From positions 19,112,601 to 19,176,600 of the forward strand of contig NC_066326.1 of assembly GCF_022539315.1 (NCBI RefSeq): a DNA stretch of 64,000 bases, in the 5' to 3' direction. Below, piece after piece: positions 11,765 through 61,500 of the stretch. The stretch is from Serinus canaria (lineage: Eukaryota; Chordata; Aves; Passeriformes; Fringillidae). The notes below the pieces were generated by a model. The model was not told the origin of the DNA. It saw only the letters and a program-made list of their open reading frames with translations, and did not search any database. The translations under genes were made by a program, and so were the position numbers. Within the stretch, counting starts at the first letter, position 1. Each line of letters opens with the position of its first letter.

Positions 11765-11910
11765 ATTTCATTAATAATTATTAGTATAATATTAATTATA
11801 TTTATTTTTGTATTATTTATGTTACATAATTTAAGTATTTATATTATTTATGTTAAATAATTTATATTTTTATATTATTAATTTAATTAATTATTTAATT
11901 ATTAGTCCAA
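11765..11910. repeat. AT-only low-complexity block
   Basis: About 145 bases are made almost entirely of A and T, with internal near-copies such as ttatttatgtta followed by c or a and then ataattta, seen twice about 40 bases apart. No coding signal is visible. Confidence 0.8.
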
Positions 11911-12073
11911 TGAGGCATCTGTTTCCCCCTTTTCACATCTGGGAAGAGAAACAGATGACCCAGAATGCGAGTGCTTTTTCACCAGCTTTTTTTCAACGCC
12001 ATTTCAAATTGCTGCAGTCAGAGGAATTGCTCAGGACATGTCCCCTGTGGTTCACTACTAATATATAAACAGG

Positions 12074-12075
12074 TA

Positions 12076-12111
<36 letters not shown>

Positions 12112-12112
12112 T
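12074..12112. repeat. TA dinucleotide repeat joined to a T-run
   Basis: A (TA)n microsatellite of about 19 bases runs directly into a homopolymer of about 20 T. It is intergenic. Confidence 0.85.
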
Positions 12113-14530
12113 TTTTCTTTTTTTCATGAAGCTATGTTGGCAGTCTGGAAATTTATGAGCAGGGTCAAGGAATATTGCAACAGCCCAGAAAGCCAGTTTT
12201 GCACTAGTAAGAAAAAAATAGGAACAGCAAAAACAAAGTGTCCTCCTCCTTTAGGCATAAAATACACAAACAAATTATTTTGAAAATGTACAGACTGGCA
12301 TAGCAGAGGAGTTAGCATATCATCAAGGACATTTTTAAAACCTGCTGAAAGGCCATGAAAATTCAGGGATATAAACACTTGGGATGCTCCAAGTCTGAAC
12401 TGGACTATTCAGCACATTTGTCACTGGGCTGGAAAATATTGCTGCTCTTCCAAACTCAGGGGTTGAAGGACAACAGAAGCATCTCAAACTCTGGTGATTG
12501 CAGGGGTGTGCATGGTTGGTTGGGTTTTTTTTGATGTTATTTTTAATTATAGCAGTCATTTTTTGGAGCCTGGTGTAAGGGCTGAGGCAGAAGCAGAGAC
12601 ACGAGACTATCAGAAAGATGGCAAGGACAATATAGAGGATGAATCATTAAATAAAAATGTTCTTTCTTGTTGGAGATGGACATAAAGAAATATTAGCCAG
12701 CAAAGTGAAGGAATAATCAGCCAAGAGCACATGGGGAGCTGTGGAGGGGGAGGATGCTCAGGGGGTGGGCACCTCCCTGCAGGGCCCCACACTCAGCTGA
12801 ACTCTGCTCCTATAAAAAATCACTACAAAATTAGACTGGCAATGATTAAATGAATTAATTTCACTCTGATCCCACTGCTGAGTCATGGAACTCCTGCACA
12901 GTCCCTGCTTTTCCCACTTCCCTGGACACACACCCAGGGCCCATCTCCTTGTCAGAAACCAGGTATTGTGCTGTGGCAGAGCTGAGAGACTGCAGAGAAA
13001 AGACATTTCCATCATGCACTCCTAATATTTCATTTGCCTTGGAATAAATGTCCCCTGCTCATCTCGTTAAAGACAGATTATTTTTGCTTTGCTCATTACA
13101 CAGACCTGTCTAAAGCACTGTGTCCAAGTATGAAAAATAAAGGAAAGCTCCAGTGGTGCCATTTCCCAGCAGAGCTGATGGATTGCACTCTCCTGTGGCT
13201 GCTTTCAGCTGCTGTGTCTCCTGAACCATGCTGCTAATTTCACAAGTCAGTTACTGCAAAAATGCTAAATAAAGGCTTTTTTTTTTTTTTTTCCATTTTA
13301 TCTCTAAAAATGTGCACTTATTCACATGGCAAAAATGATAAATCTCAAGATTTGAAAAAGTGATGTCTTCAAGTCAGCATCACCCACACAACTTTCATTT
13401 AAATCTTGCTTAGCTGAGGAAGTACTTCCAGCAGAAATATTAATTTAAGTTTTCCCTAACTTTCATGACCAGCCTCATCCTGCAGTTGATTTACTTTTGC
13501 TGAGTAATACAGGATTTGGCTTTAATTCTTGAAATCATAGGAAACAGAAAGAAGGCCTACTAAAAAAATACACCTAAAATGAAATTTTTGTGTGGTCTAG
13601 ATATTTCTATTAGATTGGTTGTGCTATGTTCCCTTCCAGGAATTTTATGTCAACAAAATACAGCAGCAAAAATCACTAAGTAGGGTAAAAATCCAGAAAG
13701 ATTCCTTTGGAAAAGGCGTATTTAATGCAGCTGTAGCACAGGGTGGAGATGGATAAAACACTACACAACTATTAAAATAAAATAAATATATCCTAAAATA
13801 CCATACCTGTTTTTATGAAACTCTGAATGAAAATCAATCATTAAGGCCAACTGGAAAAAACAAAGTTAAATAGAATTCATTAATTGTTAAGTCAACAAAA
13901 ATCTGAAGAAAATACATATAAAACATTTAAAGTTCTTTATTTTGTTTTTCTGTCCTTTTAATCTTGCATTTCTTTATTTCAATTTTAAAAATGCAAAAAA
14001 TACTTGGGGAAGAACCTGTTGTTAAAAAGCTGCTATCTGGAAGAGCTTGAGAAGTTGTTTATTGCATGACAACTCCTTCCTGCAATCTGTGTGTGCAGAC
14101 CTCTTGTCTCTCAAAATCTACTAAAATTCTACAAATCCTAATTTCTAAACCAGGAATAGAAGCATCAGTGAAGAACAGCTCTGCCAATTCTTCTTCTTTC
14201 ACTAGAGGACCTTTCTATGACCAGAGGCACTGGGCACCTTCAAAGGGGCCCATAGCTCAGAGGGTGGCACAGAGGATGATGGAAAGTGGGTACTTACCTA
14301 TAAAAAAAAAATCATTGATGAATAGGCACATCCTGAAACTACAGCCCTCCAGAAACAGGTCATAGTTGACTATTCCCACAAAATAATTCAAGAATCTCCT
14401 AAAATTCATAGAAAGCAGAAGCAAACACAATGTTTAGTTTAATTGACAGCTGAGCATTAGCTTGGCCAGGCTTTCCAGAGCACACTACAATTCCCTGGCA
14501 AGGCTGGAAATGCACCAAGGTCAGGACACA

Positions 14531-14573
14531 ATGGATTGTCAAACTGGAACTGGTGATTGTCAAACTGGAACTG
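14531..14573. repeat. Short tandem duplication (about 22 bp, two copies)
   Basis: The phrase gattgtcaaactggaactg occurs twice in direct succession, separated by two to three bases. It lies in the intergenic region and looks like a recent simple duplication. Confidence 0.75.
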
Positions 14574-14962
14574 CAGTTCAAATACTGGGGACGCCCCATG
14601 AGGCAAAGGATCCTTCAGGGCTGGAAGCTGAGACACACAACAAAGAGAGGACAAGGAGTAACTGGGCAGTACTTACTCAGGACTTACTCAGTGCTGGGCT
14701 GAGGGCTCCAGGGCTCCCTGCCCGGGGCCACAGAGGCACTGCCAACTCCTGGGGTTCCACAGAGCAGCAGGACTTGGCCCTGGCAAGGACAAACGGGGCC
14801 CTGCCCAGGCAGGACACAGGTGCCCTGGACAGGAGCTCCTGAGGCTGCCTGGGGTCAGCTGGACACAGCCCCTGGGCCAGAAGGTCTCAAAGCTGCCAGC
14901 ACTGCCCAGGGCTCGAGGGCTTTGGGAATTGTCCACTAGGGCCTCTGCAGTGCCTCCCATGT

Positions 14963-15180
14963 GTCTGCACACCTGGCTGTTGGAGTCACTGTCTCCTGTC
15001 TGCACACCTGGCTGCTGGAGTCACTGTCTCCCTGTCTGTCTGCACACCTGGCTGCTGGAGTCACTGTCTCCCTGTCTGTCTGCACACCTGGCTGCTGGAG
15101 TCACTGTCTCCCTGTCTGTCTGCACATCTGGCTGCTGGAGTCAGTGTCTCCCTGTCTGCACACCTGGCTGCTGGATTCAT
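14963..15180. repeat. Minisatellite, 40-bp unit, about six copies
   Basis: Six successive units each begin with tctgcacacctggctg. The central three are identical 40-bp units. Two are 36-bp variants lacking one tctg, and the outer ones carry point changes. Both strands stay open across part of it because the unit length preserves short frames, but nothing suggests a real protein. It lies about 250 bases beyond the predicted IQSEC1 polyadenylation site. Confidence 0.92.
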
Positions 15181-15429
15181 TGCTCTTTAGTTACTCTAGA
15201 AGTCAATTTATTTCAGCTCCACCACACCAATCCAAGCCGAGTGAGGAGGGGTCACAGACTCCACTCACCACCTCCTTCACCTGATACTCAGTTCCTGGCC
15301 CCTGTGAAGTGAGCAGCACAAATCCCACTGCCTCAGCTGGACCAGGATAGCATTGGAAGGAATTTCCTTCAGTTCAGATATGAAGAGTTGAAGCTCTTGG
15401 ATTGCATGAAATGAGAAACAAAGAGTTTT

Positions 15430-18400
15430 AAATGATTTATTTGATTTCTCCACATGATCACAGTTATAGTTTTACATCAATAGGGTCTGTTACTACTTAC
15501 AAACAGAATGCATATTAAAATGAAAGCACTCCTCTCTTCCCCAGAGTTACAAAAGGGGTCTCAAGCCTCCCCAGAACAGAAGCTTCTTGTAAGCATAATG
15601 ATTTCTGAAGTCTTTAACAGTCTGCATTCAAGACCTAATTCTAACAGTTTAATACAACTCAAAGCTGATTTAAGTTCCTAGCAGGAGATAGGCAACCTCA
15701 AAGTGACTGCAGACTTATAGTAATGCTAATTTACACACTATGTACAATTTAGAGAATTCTCTATTCCCCCTACTGGTCCCATTTTCACCACCCCCTTTTC
15801 TCTTTTCTCTTTTCCAAATTGAATCTTGTTATTGGTTCCACTTTTCTTTGAAATATATACACGAGAATCCATTTTGCAGGCAAGAAGTGCGATGGTATTT
15901 TACAAGGGAACAGCAAAATGCATGCTTAACTGCAGAAAACACACAGCTTCATATGGAACAGCAAGTCAACATCTAGAGATTCAGTGTTTAAATATCTGCT
16001 GACTGTCTTTCAGCTCATTTTATCAAGAAACAAGAGGCTTCTGCTGCATGCAGTACATGATGGGAAAATCATTCTACACTGTATGTTAGACTCTTTTTGT
16101 TTTAGCAATACAAGACGCACATTATATTAGGATGAACTTTGATTTTTTGTTTTTTACATTGTTTTACATTTCATTCTTAACTTAAAAAAATAAAACCCCC
16201 ATATATTTGATTGTTGTCCCAGAAAAGATTTTTTGTTGTTGTTGCCACACCTTCATTCTTTACATTTCCCTTTCATTTCTTCAAATCAGCATTACTGCTT
16301 TGCCACATTGTTCATGGGAAGAGAGAACCACGGCCACTCTATGCAGTTCTGTACCAGTTAGTAATTGGAAATGGCACCTAAGAAAAAACCCTCTCCATTC
16401 TACTCCTGTCTGCAGGCTGAAGAATTCATTTGAATTCATTTTCTTAACCCCACGCAGTGTTAAGTGCTGGAAATCTCCTACTCTAAGCATGACCCACACT
16501 GCTCTAAAGCAACTGTTGATCAAGGATGGAGTCAGAGAGGTTTTACTATGACCCTAAACAAGCAGCAAAGGTCTGGAGACTTGTGCTGACAAGACACATT
16601 TGTTTGGTTGAAGAACATAGAAACACACAGTCTAAGAAACAAAACAGAACAAAACTAGGGGGCAAAAAAGTCAAGTCCACTGTTTCTCCTCCTTGGCTTG
16701 AAAGAACAGTTTCTAAATGCTGTGCCCTCAGGTGACCAGTTCTGGTTTCTAACCAGCCTCCACATGATCTGTGATTTCACGCTCCCTGCACACCCAGGGC
16801 AGGCACAGCCTCCTCCCCAGTGTCCATGGAACCATGTGGAAATGTTCTGTGCATGCACGTTTGTGACATCTCCTCAACACTTTGGTTCACAAATACATTG
16901 ATTGCACATGGAAAATCAGTGGGCAGGCATTAAACTGTGGCTCACTGTTCAAGCACAGAATACTTACATGTAACTCTAATTTAAATGAATGAAAGGGTTT
17001 TTAAGCATAAAGCAAATGCAGATCTGGGAGATTTAACATCTTCAGTGTTAATCAACACAGTGAGTCAGATTTTCCTCTCCACTGCTACTGCATATTCTGC
17101 CTTTATTCCATATCCAGAATTTTACTTCCATTATGCCTCTGCATCTGAAACAAGTACAGACTCCATCACCCAGTGAAGAGGAGCTTTCTTACCTCTGTTT
17201 TAATTAAAAGATGCAGTTTCTCAGAGATGTTTTGCACCTAAATGGTTCTTCATCTTTTCTGGAACAACCTATAAATTACAGTTAGACTCTACTATTGGTA
17301 CAGATGTATGAAGAAAAGTCTACATATTGAAATATGTTATCACTTTACTTCAACTATCAACAGGAACACTGATATATTTTGCAATTATACAATATGTAGA
17401 GTGTAGCCTCACACTAATAACATTAGATGACATGCAGACAGTTCTACTTTCCCTTATAAGAACAGTATATATTTTTTAAACTGCAAGGAACAGAGCCTCA
17501 GGGGACCCGGGCGAGCCCTCTAAAGGTAAGCCGCAGAATTTAGAATAGAATGAGTGACACAGAAAAATAAAAATCACTTGTTTTCTTTTCATGGAGATCA
17601 TTCTGAGGAGAAGGAGCAGAAGGGGAAAACATATTGCACATGTGTGAAACAAACGTGGACTGCTGAAAAAAAAAGGCCTAACTCTAGATTGCTGTATTTG
17701 CTCTCTGTGGAGGTGAACAAAGTGCTCAGTTTGCAGTTTTGCTGGTATTGTGGTATCCATGGTATGAAAGGGGAAAAAATGACTGAACCTCTCCCATCCT
17801 CCCCACGCTAGAGATGCCATGAGCAAGCCAACAGGACAAGTCACTCTGTTGCTCCCATGTCCTCCCGATTTGGGACACTTTTATTACTGTTTGTTTTCTG
17901 TTACACGGAAACCCGACGGGTTGGAGCTGTGATTACTTTTACCCATCTCTCACTGGAACTTTTTGCTCATCCTCTTCAAGGTTTGCTTTTAGGCTGGTAC
18001 AGTTTTGCAGTTGTGATTCCTTTGTCTCTACTGTTTAGGTGTTAAGTCCTTGCAGTGGCTCAAAGTGCTGAAACTACAAAGTAGGCGCCATGGATAACTT
18101 TGTACAGGATTTCGGGATACAAATTGTAGAGAAATTTGCAAATTGTTTGGTTACAACACATAAGCAACAACAGCACAGCCTATTTTTATGTGATGTCTTG
18201 CAACTAACTGGACTATGGAAGTGAGGGTTTGAGCATAAACTCAGCCTGCTGAGTGCTGGGTGCTTCAAACTAACAAATGTGATGAGTAAAAATGGTAAAG
18301 CCACTTCGTTGCTAGCACATGGCTACATGGAATTACAGATTTTTAATTTTTTTTTTAATATATATATATATATAAAAACCCTATACTAAATTCTAAAACA

Positions 18401-19601
18401 AACCTTCAAGTTTTAGAGCACTTCCACTGGAAACACTCTGGGCTAGAATTCAGCTTCGCTGGGGGTAAAAATGAGCAGTTATGGTGAAGAGGAACCAAAG
18501 TAGCTGAGAAGGATGGAGGTTTGCCATTTTCATGTTTGAGATGAATGTTTTTGCAGTGTTTACATGCACCTGGTGGAACTCTTCCCGTGTGCTCGTTCAA
18601 CCCATATGCTTACAAAAGAAATGTGGATCATGTAAATTCACAGTTATCACAGCCTTTAAAGTGTCTAAGAACTCGTGTGACCAATGCTTGGAGGTGCCCC
18701 TTGGTACATGGGCACCCTCCATTGCTACGGAATAATTACTGCATCTTAACGAGTTTGCTTACCTGAAATAGCAGAGCAGCTCTAATACTGATTACGTATG
18801 ATATCATCGTGTTAATAAAATAAGGATTTATACAAAGCAGTATTGGACTACAACATTTAAATGCTATGTTACTTGGCACATTTAGTAATGATTGCTTAGA
18901 AATCTTAACAAGTCCAGGGGACTTGTGATGAAAATACTGAAATGTTTGAAATTGGTTTCTAATGTTTAATGTTTTTGGTCTACTCTTTCATATGCTATTC
19001 ATCTATTATACTGTCCTATCAAGTAAGTGGAATTCCTTGTAAAGTCTATATTGCTAGTTTTGTGGACTGAAAAAATTTCTTTCCAAGCACAAATGTTAAC
19101 TATACAGTATATATATATATATATATATTTATATGTATATATTTATATTATATAAAGTTTACTTACGTACTTTCATCAACCATATCAGGTCTACTTTTTT
19201 TTTTTGCCCATTGAGAATAAAAGAGCAAGAATGCGACACTTGGTTCTGTCTGATTTTTCTCCCTGTTTTTTTTTTTTTTTTTTCATAGGCTAGCTTTTCA
19301 TTATGTGTGTAAAATTGTCCAGGGGTTTGGTGTAAAAGGTAGCTTTCCTCAGATTCAGCAAGCAGCACGTTTTCAAGGCAAGTTTGGAAATAAGAACTAA
19401 CCAGATGGCGGTGTAACATCTATCCAGTAGATAAGTAAAACCAGTATGGCCTGGGCTAACTGGAATTATTTTATTTAGTAACAGCAAGCCTTCAAGCTCA
19501 TTAAACGGCCTAGGTAAAAACTGACGGTGTGATTTTGTTGCTTCCTGTAAGTGCCTTTGCAGCTGGGTTTAGAACTAGAGTCACGAGGAGGGTCTTTAGG
19601 C
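15430..19601 (-). other. IQSEC1: Probable IQSEC1 3' untranslated region
   Basis: After the stop codon at 19604-19602 there are about 4.1 kb of AT-rich sequence without introns that I can support. Polyadenylation hexamers AATAAA on the minus strand are at 19475-19470, 17885-17880, 17107-17102 and 15441-15436. The last is followed by T/GT-rich sequence and then by intergenic repeats, so I chose it as the most distal end. The true end is inferred. TA repeats are at about 18357-18374 and 19108-19129. Confidence 0.5.
15436..15441 (-). terminator. IQSEC1: Candidate distal polyadenylation signal of IQSEC1
   Basis: Canonical AATAAA on the minus strand is the last one before the intergenic repeats. 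Cleavage would be expected about 15-30 bases further left. Proximal signals exist, including one only about 130 bases after the stop codon (19475-19470), so shorter 3' ends are possible. Confidence 0.45.
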
Positions 19602-55534
<35,933 letters not shown>

Positions 55535-58500
55535 CTGCACAACAAAAAAGAGACGGCAAAAGCCTCGGGTGAGCCCAGCACACCAAAATTCTCCACAGCA
55601 AACAGCACAGTTCTGCTTTAGTTTCATTTTGTGCAGGCATCTAGCAAGTTTTGCTGTTGGCATGCAGGTGTTACAAGTAACGTGGCTTTCATGGCAAACA
55701 CCTCAGTTTTTTCTGCAGTTTTTGCAAGTCTCAATCTGTCATGCCTGTGACATCTTTAGAGCACGAGTCAAACAGGAGAATGGAGGTTTCAAGGATTATT
55801 TAACTTTATACACTAATTACTAATAACATAGTTCCCAAGTAAGTAATTCAGGAGCTATTCTGTAAAATGAACGAAAACTTCTAATTTCTTATAAGACTGC
55901 TTATTTCCAAGTTTCTCCATTCAAAATGACAGATGCTTATTTATGTCTTTCTTTGCTCTGACCAATTAAAGCAACATTTTCTTGCCCTTATATTACAATC
56001 TAACATAAAAGGATTACTTTCATGGATATAGGGATTTAATTTTAAAGCTATGATGTTTCTAAAAACTAAAGTTGGGAAAAAGTACTTGCAAGAGAAAACT
56101 CATTTATTTCTCTGCTAGTGAAAGACTGCTCCCATGGGATACTTTTGGCCAGTTTTGGAGTAAAAGCATCCCAAGGGACAGTGTTTCTAGCTAATGAAAG
56201 CAACATGGTTTCAGGTGAAGAAAGCTCAACAGCATCTATCTAGCAAGGAGACTACTTTGCTTTCACACAAATGCTGTTATTGGTAAGGAATAAAGGAAAA
56301 GAAAAACACCTTTTCTATTAAAAGGGTTGCACACAATAGGAAACATTTTAAAACCGAGTCCTAGGTGTATTCTGAAGTAGTGATGACTAACAGCAATTTG
56401 TATTTGGGTTGTATTTGCAGGAGGGCACACTCACATTGCAATACATGCACTTTCACTCTTCCATCTTTTCATGTTTCACTGCACTATTTACTGTCTGTCT
56501 CATCCTGTGTATGCAGAGCATTGACAGAAAAATGAAATTGTATTTTTTTTTTTTTATTCCTGAAAAGACTCAGTAAACACTTCATACATGCACCAATAAA
56601 AGCAGCACTTTTCCTACCTTTTATTTTAAGAACGGTACATCCAAACTGCAAAGAAGTAAAACTCCACATTCCCACCACGCCCTGTATTTTTTTCCTTCAT
56701 TCATCTATACTTAAAAACCAAAGCCCTCCTGTTGTCTTTCAGCTGTCCCTTCAAAAAGTACAGAGCAATTTCTGAATGTTCTCCACCGACTGAAGAGCTG
56801 AGGGTTAACCCTGGCCAAACTCTCCCAGCTTGAACAGTTTGTACTTTTTAAAGGGAAGGAGAAAAAAAAAGCCCCTTAGATTTCTTAAAATGCTTCTATA
56901 AACATGTAAAACTGAAACCAAGTCCTCTCTCTTTGCCCATCAAAATATGACTCCAACCAAAAGGTATTTTCAAACATACTTAACCCAAGCTGGAAATATT
57001 TGCAGTGTGCACACATTGCTTTTTCCAAAAAGGAAGCTGACAGGAAACTAATCCCTTTCCCTTCGTGATACAGCTGGCTTTCAACTTAAAAATGATAAAC
57101 TATCTAGAGTTCTGATGGTGACATTGAAACTGTGTAACCACCTGCTAAAAACAAACAGGTCATTCTCTCTGAAGCATCCATTAAAGACATGGTACGATAC
57201 TGAGTTGCTTCACTTCTCTCTTTAAACACTGAAATTCCTTCCTCTGTTCTGCCAGCTGTGAGCTGTGCTATTTTGGACATCACATCCTAGCTGCAAGTTT
57301 ATTTGTAAGTACTTTCCATACAAGCATGGCAAATTTGTTTTTAACAGGAAGGCTGGAATTATCTTCTTAGGTTCTGTTGACGTGTTCTGCCTTCCTCACC
57401 CTTGCATTGTGAACTATTTAATAACCTTCCATGCTGATTATAACCTCCTGTTGACATTTTAATAATGCTACCTTCGATGGATCCCTTAACCTTTTCCTCA
57501 ACAAAAAGGGCACTGCCCTAATCACAAGAAGTTGGAAGGATATCTGCCCAGAGTTCTGACTGAAGTTAAGGGTTTCTTCTTGATTTTTAGTTTGCCTTCT
57601 GTACTTTTTCCAGATATGAATGTGATGCTTGACTGACTGTAACGCTCGATCTCATTTTGCTCATGGGCCTATTCCCTGCCACCTGACCTTTGAAGCATGG
57701 AAATGATTACCTTTCACAAGAGGCACAACAACAGCCCTTCCAAGCAAACACATGGGCACAGGATTTAAGGCTTTCCCCCATTCAGCTCTTCCCAGCCTCC
57801 CAGGAGCAGCTGAAGCTCCATATGAATTACTTCATTAAAGTGAAACTTCACTGGCAAAGAAAAGCAGCTTGCTTTCTCCTTCTTCTACTTTACATATGTT
57901 TGGAGGAGAAAAGTATGTCAACAAGTATGACTTGTGTGAAGCTGCAAGGATGGCAAGTTGGCTTGCTCCACTGAGGGAGCAGCACAGAGCTGGCAGCAGG
58001 GCTCACTGAACCAACTCCCAGCACTTCCCAGCAGGCCTGGGTCGCTGGAGGTTATCAAACCTGAAATACCCATCTGCAAGAAGGGTGGGAAGGGCAGTTT
58101 GGGGAACTCCAGATGTGCCAGCCTGACCTCAGTGCTGGGCAGGTCACAGAGCAGGTCACCCTGAGTGTCAACACAGGACAACCTGGAGATCAGGTCTGGC
58201 CAGCTTGGGGCTGGGAAAGGCAGGTCCTGCCTGATCGACCTGCTCTCCTCCTGTGACAAGGTGACCTGCTTTACAAGCTGTGGATGTCACCTGCTGGGAC
58301 TCCAGCAAAGCCTTTGGCATTGTTCCTCCCAGCATTCTGGAGAAACTGGCTGCTCTGGACAGGTGCTCTGTTCCCTGGGTGGGATAGTTTAAAATCCATG
58401 TGGATGTGGCACCTGGGGACATGGGGCAGGGGTGGCCTTGGCAGTGCTGGGGAATGGTTGGACTCAGTGTCCTGAGAGGGCTTCTCCAACCCAACAATTC

Positions 58501-61500
58501 TATAACACAGACTCAGAACATGAGCCAGGCACTGCAGGGTTACAGGGGTGGTTTTTATCTATGCACTTACTAAAACTGCCAACACACAAAAATGTCAAGG
58601 ACTCTGCTCCAGGCTTGCAGTTAAAACCAGGAGAAGTCTCCCTGGGACTGAGGGAGTAGCTGAGACAACTCTCCAGCCCTGCTTCACCTCCACACCCTGC
58701 ACACACTGCCTCTCTCTGATGGGCAAGACATTAAGAATATTAAGCACACTACAAAAATAGACAATGTAATACTGTTAATTACTATTACTTACGTTTTTAC
58801 TATATATACATACATATATATTATATTAATGTTAATTAAAAATCCCAACTGGAATTAGGAATTGCTTCTTAATAAAGGTGTCCAGTTTGAGGCATCTGCT
58901 ACCTACCAGACATGTCCAGTACAATTACTGATAACTTCATTGTTTAAAAAAAAATTCTAGTGGATTAATTTGGTTTATCTCCCTGCAATGTGCAACTGCA
59001 TCTTACTAGTAAGCCCAGCAATCTGTTGAATATTCTAATTGTGTATTATTAGGAGAATGCAAAACAGCTGAAATTAACCTATAAGTCCAACTGTTTTATT
59101 GCACTCCTGTTTCAGCAGAAAATAGACATTCATTATCTGCCAAGCCAGAAAAAGTGAAAGGCTGCTAGCAAGTATTTTACAAAGTAGCAGAGAATGGAAC
59201 AGCTAAAGAATGAAAATGAAATATTTAAAAATAATTAGTATTACTAATATGACTTTGCATGAGCAAAAATTTAAAATAGAGCCATTGAAAAACTTTATAC
59301 AACTAAATAACTTTTTGAAACAGTTGCCAGCACTGACTGAATCAGCATTTTGTCGGAAACTGAAAATTTCTTCCTGCATAAACCTCGGTTTATAATACTG
59401 TTAAAAAAATCCAGGCTGACAAAAAGGGGAGGAGCTGCTGTTGCTAGGAAAAGGTACTGATTTTACAGGCATTTCCCACAATTCAGGGATGAGTTCCTTT
59501 CAAGAACTACCTAATAAGAAGAAGCTCTGTCTCCTCTCTCCCTCCCCAGTTGTGTGGTTAGCCATGACCAAAGCAAAACATTTCCTCTCCAGGCATTTTA
59601 GCAGCACAAGCCTGGCAGGTCTTTTCTTCCCTGGCTCTCATTTTACACTTTCAATTATTACTTCTAATCACAAAGGCTGTAATTAGCACCAGTACGTCAA
59701 ATCCACTACCATATTTTAAAACAATAACATATTATTCAGGATGTTTGACTATCTACTGTCATTCTTTATTTTTCATTTTTATATTCACACCTCCCTCTTC
59801 CTTCAAATCTTGCCAAACTATTAGCAAAGCAAAGGAAAAAAAAAGTACAATAAAGACAAAATAAGAGAACTTCAACATTTGAGCTTAAAATGGAAACCTT
59901 AAAAAAGACCTGAATTCCAGTAAGGAGCAAACCCCAAGTTTTTTCCACAAGTATGGATTTATCTGTTCCACTGACTAATGGCAAAATGACCAGAGGAGCT
60001 GCTGGCTTGGATGCAGCGGTACAAGAATTTATCTGCCATAGAATTTATACTATGAAAGACAGACGTTTGATAACCAGAAAAGCACAAAGTCCCTTTCCTC
60101 CTGAGGCCCAGAACCTTATCTTTAAAACTACATGCATATAAAAAGGAAGTATATAACAGTACCATCACATGAAGTAATGATTCAGTGCTGCTTCTCACCC
60201 CAGAAACCCCCCAGATTACAAGCAGTCAAGTGTCCCTGTGCATTTTTAGAACTAAAATATGAAGATAATGGGAGCATATGCTTACAGAAATCACCCAAAT
60301 GTTCAAACCGGTTTGCTGCAGATTTAGTACGGAACAAAGAAATGAAACATGTTTCTGAATAATGCAAATGCCAAACCCAAACTGCATGCAACATTCTAAA
60401 ATAGAAGAAGATCCTCCCAGCAGAACAGAGCAAATGCTTGAGAAGCTGTTTTACAATGAGCATTCTCTGAAATCAGAATTATTTTCATCACTTTTTCAGT
60501 ATGGACTTTCAGCAGTGTAATATGAAGACATGAAATTGAAAACAGGCCCTAACTGGATAGTACACACATGAGAACCAATCAGCATTATATTAATCCTGTT
60601 AAAAAAATGTTTTGGACACAAAGAGAAGTATGGGAATATAATAAGTTTGTGCTGTTACATCTTTAAAGATTTTTCCACAGCATTTCAGATCCTTAGAAAC
60701 ATGAACACATGGGTGCACAGAATAAATTTCTTTTCTTCTACATTGTGGAAAGGCAGCACGAGTATCACAAATACAGCAACAGAAACATGCCTAGTTTAAA
60801 ATTCTAGTCAGCACAAGGTGATAAAGCCACTCAGCTTGGCCACGACCATGCAAGGGCTCTGTTCTTTGGGAAACAGGGAGGTTTTAAAGCAGGGCTGTGG
60901 TAGAGCAGCAGTAAAACTGCAGGTAGTCAGCACAGACTGATTTCAAATTGAGATTAATGAAGAATCGATACTTTATTTTATTTTTTGCAACACTGAAGCA
61001 TTTGCATGAGTGGATCTTCACGAAATTCCTCAGCCAAATCATCCTTCTCTCACTTGCCTCCTTTTCTCTGGGTCCATTTAATTTATTTCCCTCTTCAAGA
61101 AAAATGCATGTAAAGCTGGTTCCCTTGAAGTCACATCTACTCACAGAACAATTCAGCAAACTCATCTTCTTCCTTTGTCCCAGAAACTTTTCTGCCCATA
61201 AACACCAACATAACCACAGCTGAAGTATCCAGATACCTTCTTGGGACACTGCCTTAGGATTTACGAGATGGATTTAAATGCAAACCACAGAGTGAAGCTT
61301 TTTGCACTAAAATCTCATTTCATAAACATCATTTCCAGTAAAACTTCTGCCTCACTTAAAAATAAATAATCTGTATAAACAGGTCCAAATGCCCAGGGAG
61401 GAAGAATTGCTACGCATCTTTTAAAATGTGGAGGTTAAAACCAGTCAAACTGTGATCTTAGCTCCTAATTATAGATTTCCACTTGAAATAGATCGAAATT

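Larger units (their letters stand above)
8650..14940. other. Intergenic region between ACAD9 and IQSEC1
   Basis: No gene can be supported here. Open frames are short, lack homology that I recognise, and are not joined by plausible splice sites. The content is unique AT-rich sequence with some G/C-rich patches (9470-9800, 10100-10300, 14600-14940), a hairpin cluster (11409-11486), an AT-only block (11765-11910), a TA/T tract (12074-12112) and a T-run near 13278. A 22-bp tandem duplication sits at about 14531-14573. ACAD9 starts at the left, and IQSEC1 ends just to the right. Confidence 0.7.

Noticed and set aside
14963..15180. CRISPR-like array
   Set aside because: Units are directly adjacent with no unique spacers, and the genome is vertebrate. 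It is a minisatellite.
14929..15312. Open frames of 107 and 127 codons across the minisatellite
   Set aside because: The repetitive protein is a direct effect of the 40-bp tandem unit lacking stop codons. No flanking gene structure was seen.
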